Assembly (NCBI GenBank): GCA_947383645.1
Contig: CANDEH010000110.1
Coordinates: 1 to 7,228, forward strand
Source of the DNA: an uncultured Clostridia bacterium
GTDB lineage: Bacteria > Bacillota > Clostridia > Oscillospirales > Oscillospiraceae
DNA length: 7,228 nucleotides
Reading direction: 5' to 3'
The notes under the pieces: generated by a model
Database searches by the model: none
Told to the model about the DNA's origin: nothing
The model's input: only the letters and a program-made list of their open reading frames with translations
Shown: positions 5,611-7,228 of the stretch, piece after piece
How the letters are laid out: the number at the start of each line of letters is the position of its first letter
How positions within the stretch are numbered: the stretch's first letter is position 1
Program-made: the position numbers and the translations under genes

Positions 5611-6876
5611 ATGAAAAAAGCATTCTTACCCATTCTTTTGATGATTCTCTTATTGCTTGCGGCCTGTTCCCCCCGGGCAGAGGAGCAGGGGGACTATATC
5701 GGCATCGAGGCGGCCAAGGCGGCCGCTCTCACCGACGCCGGCCTCCCCGCCGACGCCCCAGCCGACTTCTCCGCCGCCGGCCTGGACCGGGAGGACGGGG
5801 AGGAGTTCTACGCGGTAAATTTCACCGTGGGCGGCGCCTCCTACCAGTACCAGATCCACCCAGTCACCGGCAAGGTACTCCGCGCCAACAGCCAGGGCCC
5901 CCGCCTCATCGGGGAGGAGGCCGCCAGGGAGATCGCGATCCAGCACGCCGGACTTGCGCCGGATCAGGTAACCCTTCTCCCCATCCAGCTGGAGATTGAG
6001 GAGGGCAGGCAGGTCTACGACGTGGAGTTCTATACCGCAGAGTATGCGGAATATGATTACGAAATTGATGCAATAACCGGAGAAATCGTCAGTTTTGACC
6101 AGGAAATCGAGCATCCTCTAACCTCTGCCGTCTCCGGGACGGGAACGCCTCTGGGCCTGGAGGAGGCCCGAAGCGCCGCCCTGGTCCGGTCGGGCCTGTC
6201 GGAAAAGGATGTGACGTTCACCCAGGCGGAGCTGGACCAGGAGCACGGCCGGGACCTGTACGAATTTGAGTTCCGCACCGCCGACGGTACAGAGTACAAA
6301 TGCGAAGTAGTGGCCCTCACCGGGGAGGTAATCTACTTCGAGTGCGACAGGGAGCACTCCGCCGGCCCCACGGACCCCGGCCGGCCCCTGCTCAGCCACG
6401 AGGAGGCCAAGGCCATCGCCCTCCGGCACGCCGGCCTGACGGAGGAGGAGGCATCCTTCGCCGAGCTGGACGCCTTCGTAGACTTCGCCTGGGAGGACGG
6501 GCGGCAGATCTGCGAGGTACGCTTCAGCGTCACCGTCAAGTCCTCCTACAAGTACGACATTGACGCGCACACCGGCGAGATTGTCAAGTACAGCGAGGAG
6601 CACATCCCCTTCCACCCCAGCCCCATGCCCCCGGGGCCCGGGGCTCCCATCCCCAGTAAAGGCCCTGTCACCGCCGACGAGGCCAAGTCCATCGCCCTGA
6701 ACCAGGTCCCCGGGGCCTCCGCCGTACACATCACCGACTTCGAGGGGGACTACGACGACGACACCGGCCGGCTGAAGTTTGAGGTCGAGATCCGCTACAA
6801 CGGCATGGAGTATGACTTCGAGATTGACAGCGCCGACGGCACGATTCTGGAGTATGAGGCGGATCCGATTGACTGA
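5611..6876 (+). CDS. Secreted lipoprotein with five PepSY repeats
   Basis: A 421-residue exported protein. The N-terminus MKK plus a hydrophobic run ends in lipobox L16-A-A-C19, so it should be lipid-anchored to the outer face of the membrane. The rest is five PepSY-like repeats at about 29-96, 98-168, 180-250, 259-333 and 351-421. Each begins with a helix such as EEAKAIALRHAGL, then strands with acidic residues, and ends in a Y-x-(Y/F/C)-x-(I/V)-(D/H/V)-x-x-T-G-(E/K)-(I/V) motif; repeat 5 has A-D-G-T instead. A proline-rich linker (about 334-350) precedes repeat 5. PepSY domains occur in peptidase propeptides and in the germination protein YpeB, and are thought to restrain peptidases. No peptidase is fused or adjacent, so the function is unknown. 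AGAGG (5599-5603) sits seven bases before the ATG, and TATAAA at 5582-5587 is a possible -10 box without a good -35. Confidence 0.88.
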   Translation: MKKAFLPILLMILLLLAACSPRAEEQGDYIGIEAAKAAALTDAGLPADAPADFSAAGLDREDGEEFYAVNFTVGGASYQYQIHPVTGKVLRANSQGPRLIGEEAAREIAIQHAGLAPDQVTLLPIQLEIEEGRQVYDVEFYTAEYAEYDYEIDAITGEIVSFDQEIEHPLTSAVSGTGTPLGLEEARSAALVRSGLSEKDVTFTQAELDQEHGRDLYEFEFRTADGTEYKCEVVALTGEVIYFECDREHSAGPTDPGRPLLSHEEAKAIALRHAGLTEEEASFAELDAFVDFAWEDGRQICEVRFSVTVKSSYKYDIDAHTGEIVKYSEEHIPFHPSPMPPGPGAPIPSKGPVTADEAKSIALNQVPGASAVHITDFEGDYDDDTGRLKFEVEIRYNGMEYDFEIDSADGTILEYEADPID

Positions 6877-6882
6877 TAAAAT

Positions 6883-6907
6883 GCTGGATACCCCAGCGGT
6901 GTTTTTT
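6883..6907 (+). terminator. Rho-independent terminator after the PepSY lipoprotein gene
   Basis: GCTGG (6883-6887) pairs with CCAGC (6893-6897) across a five-base loop, followed by GGTG and six T residues (6902-6907). It begins six bases after the stop codon. The stem is short, and four bases separate it from the T-run. Confidence 0.5.
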
Positions 6908-6954
6908 CTAATCCCGAGTTGTGCGGGCGGCACAATAAACCCCTATAGCGATTT

Positions 6955-6994
6955 AAAAGGAGTGGCACCGCGAGAGCGGCGCCGCTCCTTTTTT
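6955..6994 (+). terminator. Strong intrinsic terminator with T-box-like core sequence
   Basis: AAAAGGAG (6955-6962) pairs with CTCCTTTT (6985-6992). Inner pairs GGC/GCC and CCGC/GCGG close a GAGA tetraloop, and six T residues follow the stem. This is a good Rho-independent terminator and could work in both directions. The 5' half contains GGAGTGGCACCGCG, close to the T-box consensus AGGGTGGNACCGCG. Only about 80 bases separate it from the previous stop codon, too little for a full T-box Stem I, and no synthetase or amino-acid gene follows in the window. Confidence 0.75.
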
Positions 6995-7164
6995 GGCTGG
7001 GTACGCTCATATTTGTTCATGTTTATAGAAATGCATAAAATTGTTAATTTGCTCTTTTGGGTAGTATTTTCTTTTCATATTGCAGATATCCCCTGATGTA
7101 GTAGTTCCATTTTCTACATCAGGGGATATCTGTCTATTGTACGCTTTTGCTGGTTCGCTTTACC
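6995..7164. other. AT-rich non-coding stretch with a perfect 19-bp hairpin
   Basis: This stretch is visibly AT-rich against GC-rich surroundings. At 7083-7101 and 7114-7132 are perfectly complementary 19-base arms, with arm sequence starting CAGATATCCCC and a 12-base loop. There is no long T-run after the hairpin. A 25-codon frame (7019-7096, a mostly hydrophobic peptide starting MFIEMHK) ends inside the first arm, but it has no visible ribosome-binding site, so I do not call it a gene. The hairpin could be a terminator, an RNA end or a small-element remnant. Confidence 0.6.
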
Positions 7165-7228
7165 GGCGGGGGAGGGGTTTCGCCCCCCGGGGCGAGTTAC
7201 TTTTCCCACGCGGGAAAAGTAACCAAAA
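7165..7228 (+). repeat. Hairpin repeat module, copy 3 (forward, cut by window edge)
   Basis: From GGCGGGGG at 7165 the sequence follows the same order as the 3586-3780 module: the TTTCGCCCCCCGGGGCGA block, then a 28-bp near-palindrome with half-site GTTACTTTTCCCAC (7196-7223), then CCAAAA where the window ends. The outer GCCGCGGG palindrome of the other copies is missing. The 71-nt hairpin would lie just past the edge. Confidence 0.8.

Noticed and set aside
4491..5633. Minus-strand frame of 380 codons opposite mrp
   Set aside because: It is rich in His, Gly and Asp from antisense codons, runs through the repeat module and covers a certain Mrp gene on the other strand.
5568..5999. Plus-strand 143-codon frame overlapping the start of the lipoprotein gene
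   Set aside because: It is a shifted-frame shadow. The lipoprotein frame has the ribosome-binding site, signal peptide and lipobox.
7019..7096. 25-codon hydrophobic frame that might be a small toxin
   Set aside because: There is no ribosome-binding site, the patch is AT-rich so short frames are common, and its end is dictated by the hairpin arm.

Overview
The window is GC-rich. It has strong AGGAGG-type ribosome-binding sites, a codon bias towards GCC, CGC and CTG, sigma-A-like promoter motifs and a classic Gram-positive lipobox. Together with the gene content (a YhaN/SbcC-like ATPase with a membrane hairpin, a CmpB-type 'ABC-transporter permease' protein, a short cysteine-rich Mrp/NBP35 ATPase and a multi-PepSY lipoprotein) this fits a high-GC Clostridia member, probably a gut Oscillospiraceae relative. 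The placement rests on gene style and composition, not on a marker gene.

Layout. Positions 1-194 are a non-coding divergent promoter region, with one promoter facing off the left edge and one driving the first gene. At 195-2429 is a large SMC/Rad50-type ATPase. Its last codons and stop lie inside an array of AGATAGG heptamers. That array is repeated in inverted orientation at 2557-2584, forming a roughly 180-bp hairpin element between genes. At 2613-3533 is a five-helix membrane protein with a long cytoplasmic coiled coil. Positions 3534-4652 carry no convincing gene. They hold two GC-rich, hairpin-dense repeat modules of about 190 bp facing each other (3586-3780 and 4411-4613). Between them is a core of about 630 bp containing a degenerate tandem duplication of about 162 bp. 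At 4653-5468 is an Mrp/NBP35 iron-sulfur carrier ATPase. At 5611-6876 is a secreted lipoprotein made of five PepSY repeats. Positions 6877-7228 are non-coding: two terminator-like hairpins (one with a T-box-like core), an AT-rich stretch with a perfect 19-bp hairpin, and the start of a third copy of the GC-rich module, cut by the window edge.

All four genes are on the plus strand, but gaps holding hairpins, repeats or terminator-like sequence separate them. They look like separate transcription units rather than one operon, and no shared pathway is evident. The most unusual content is non-coding: the three copies of the hairpin module, whose palindromes keep pairing through matched base changes, and the heptamer inverted repeat that supplies the end of the ATPase gene.
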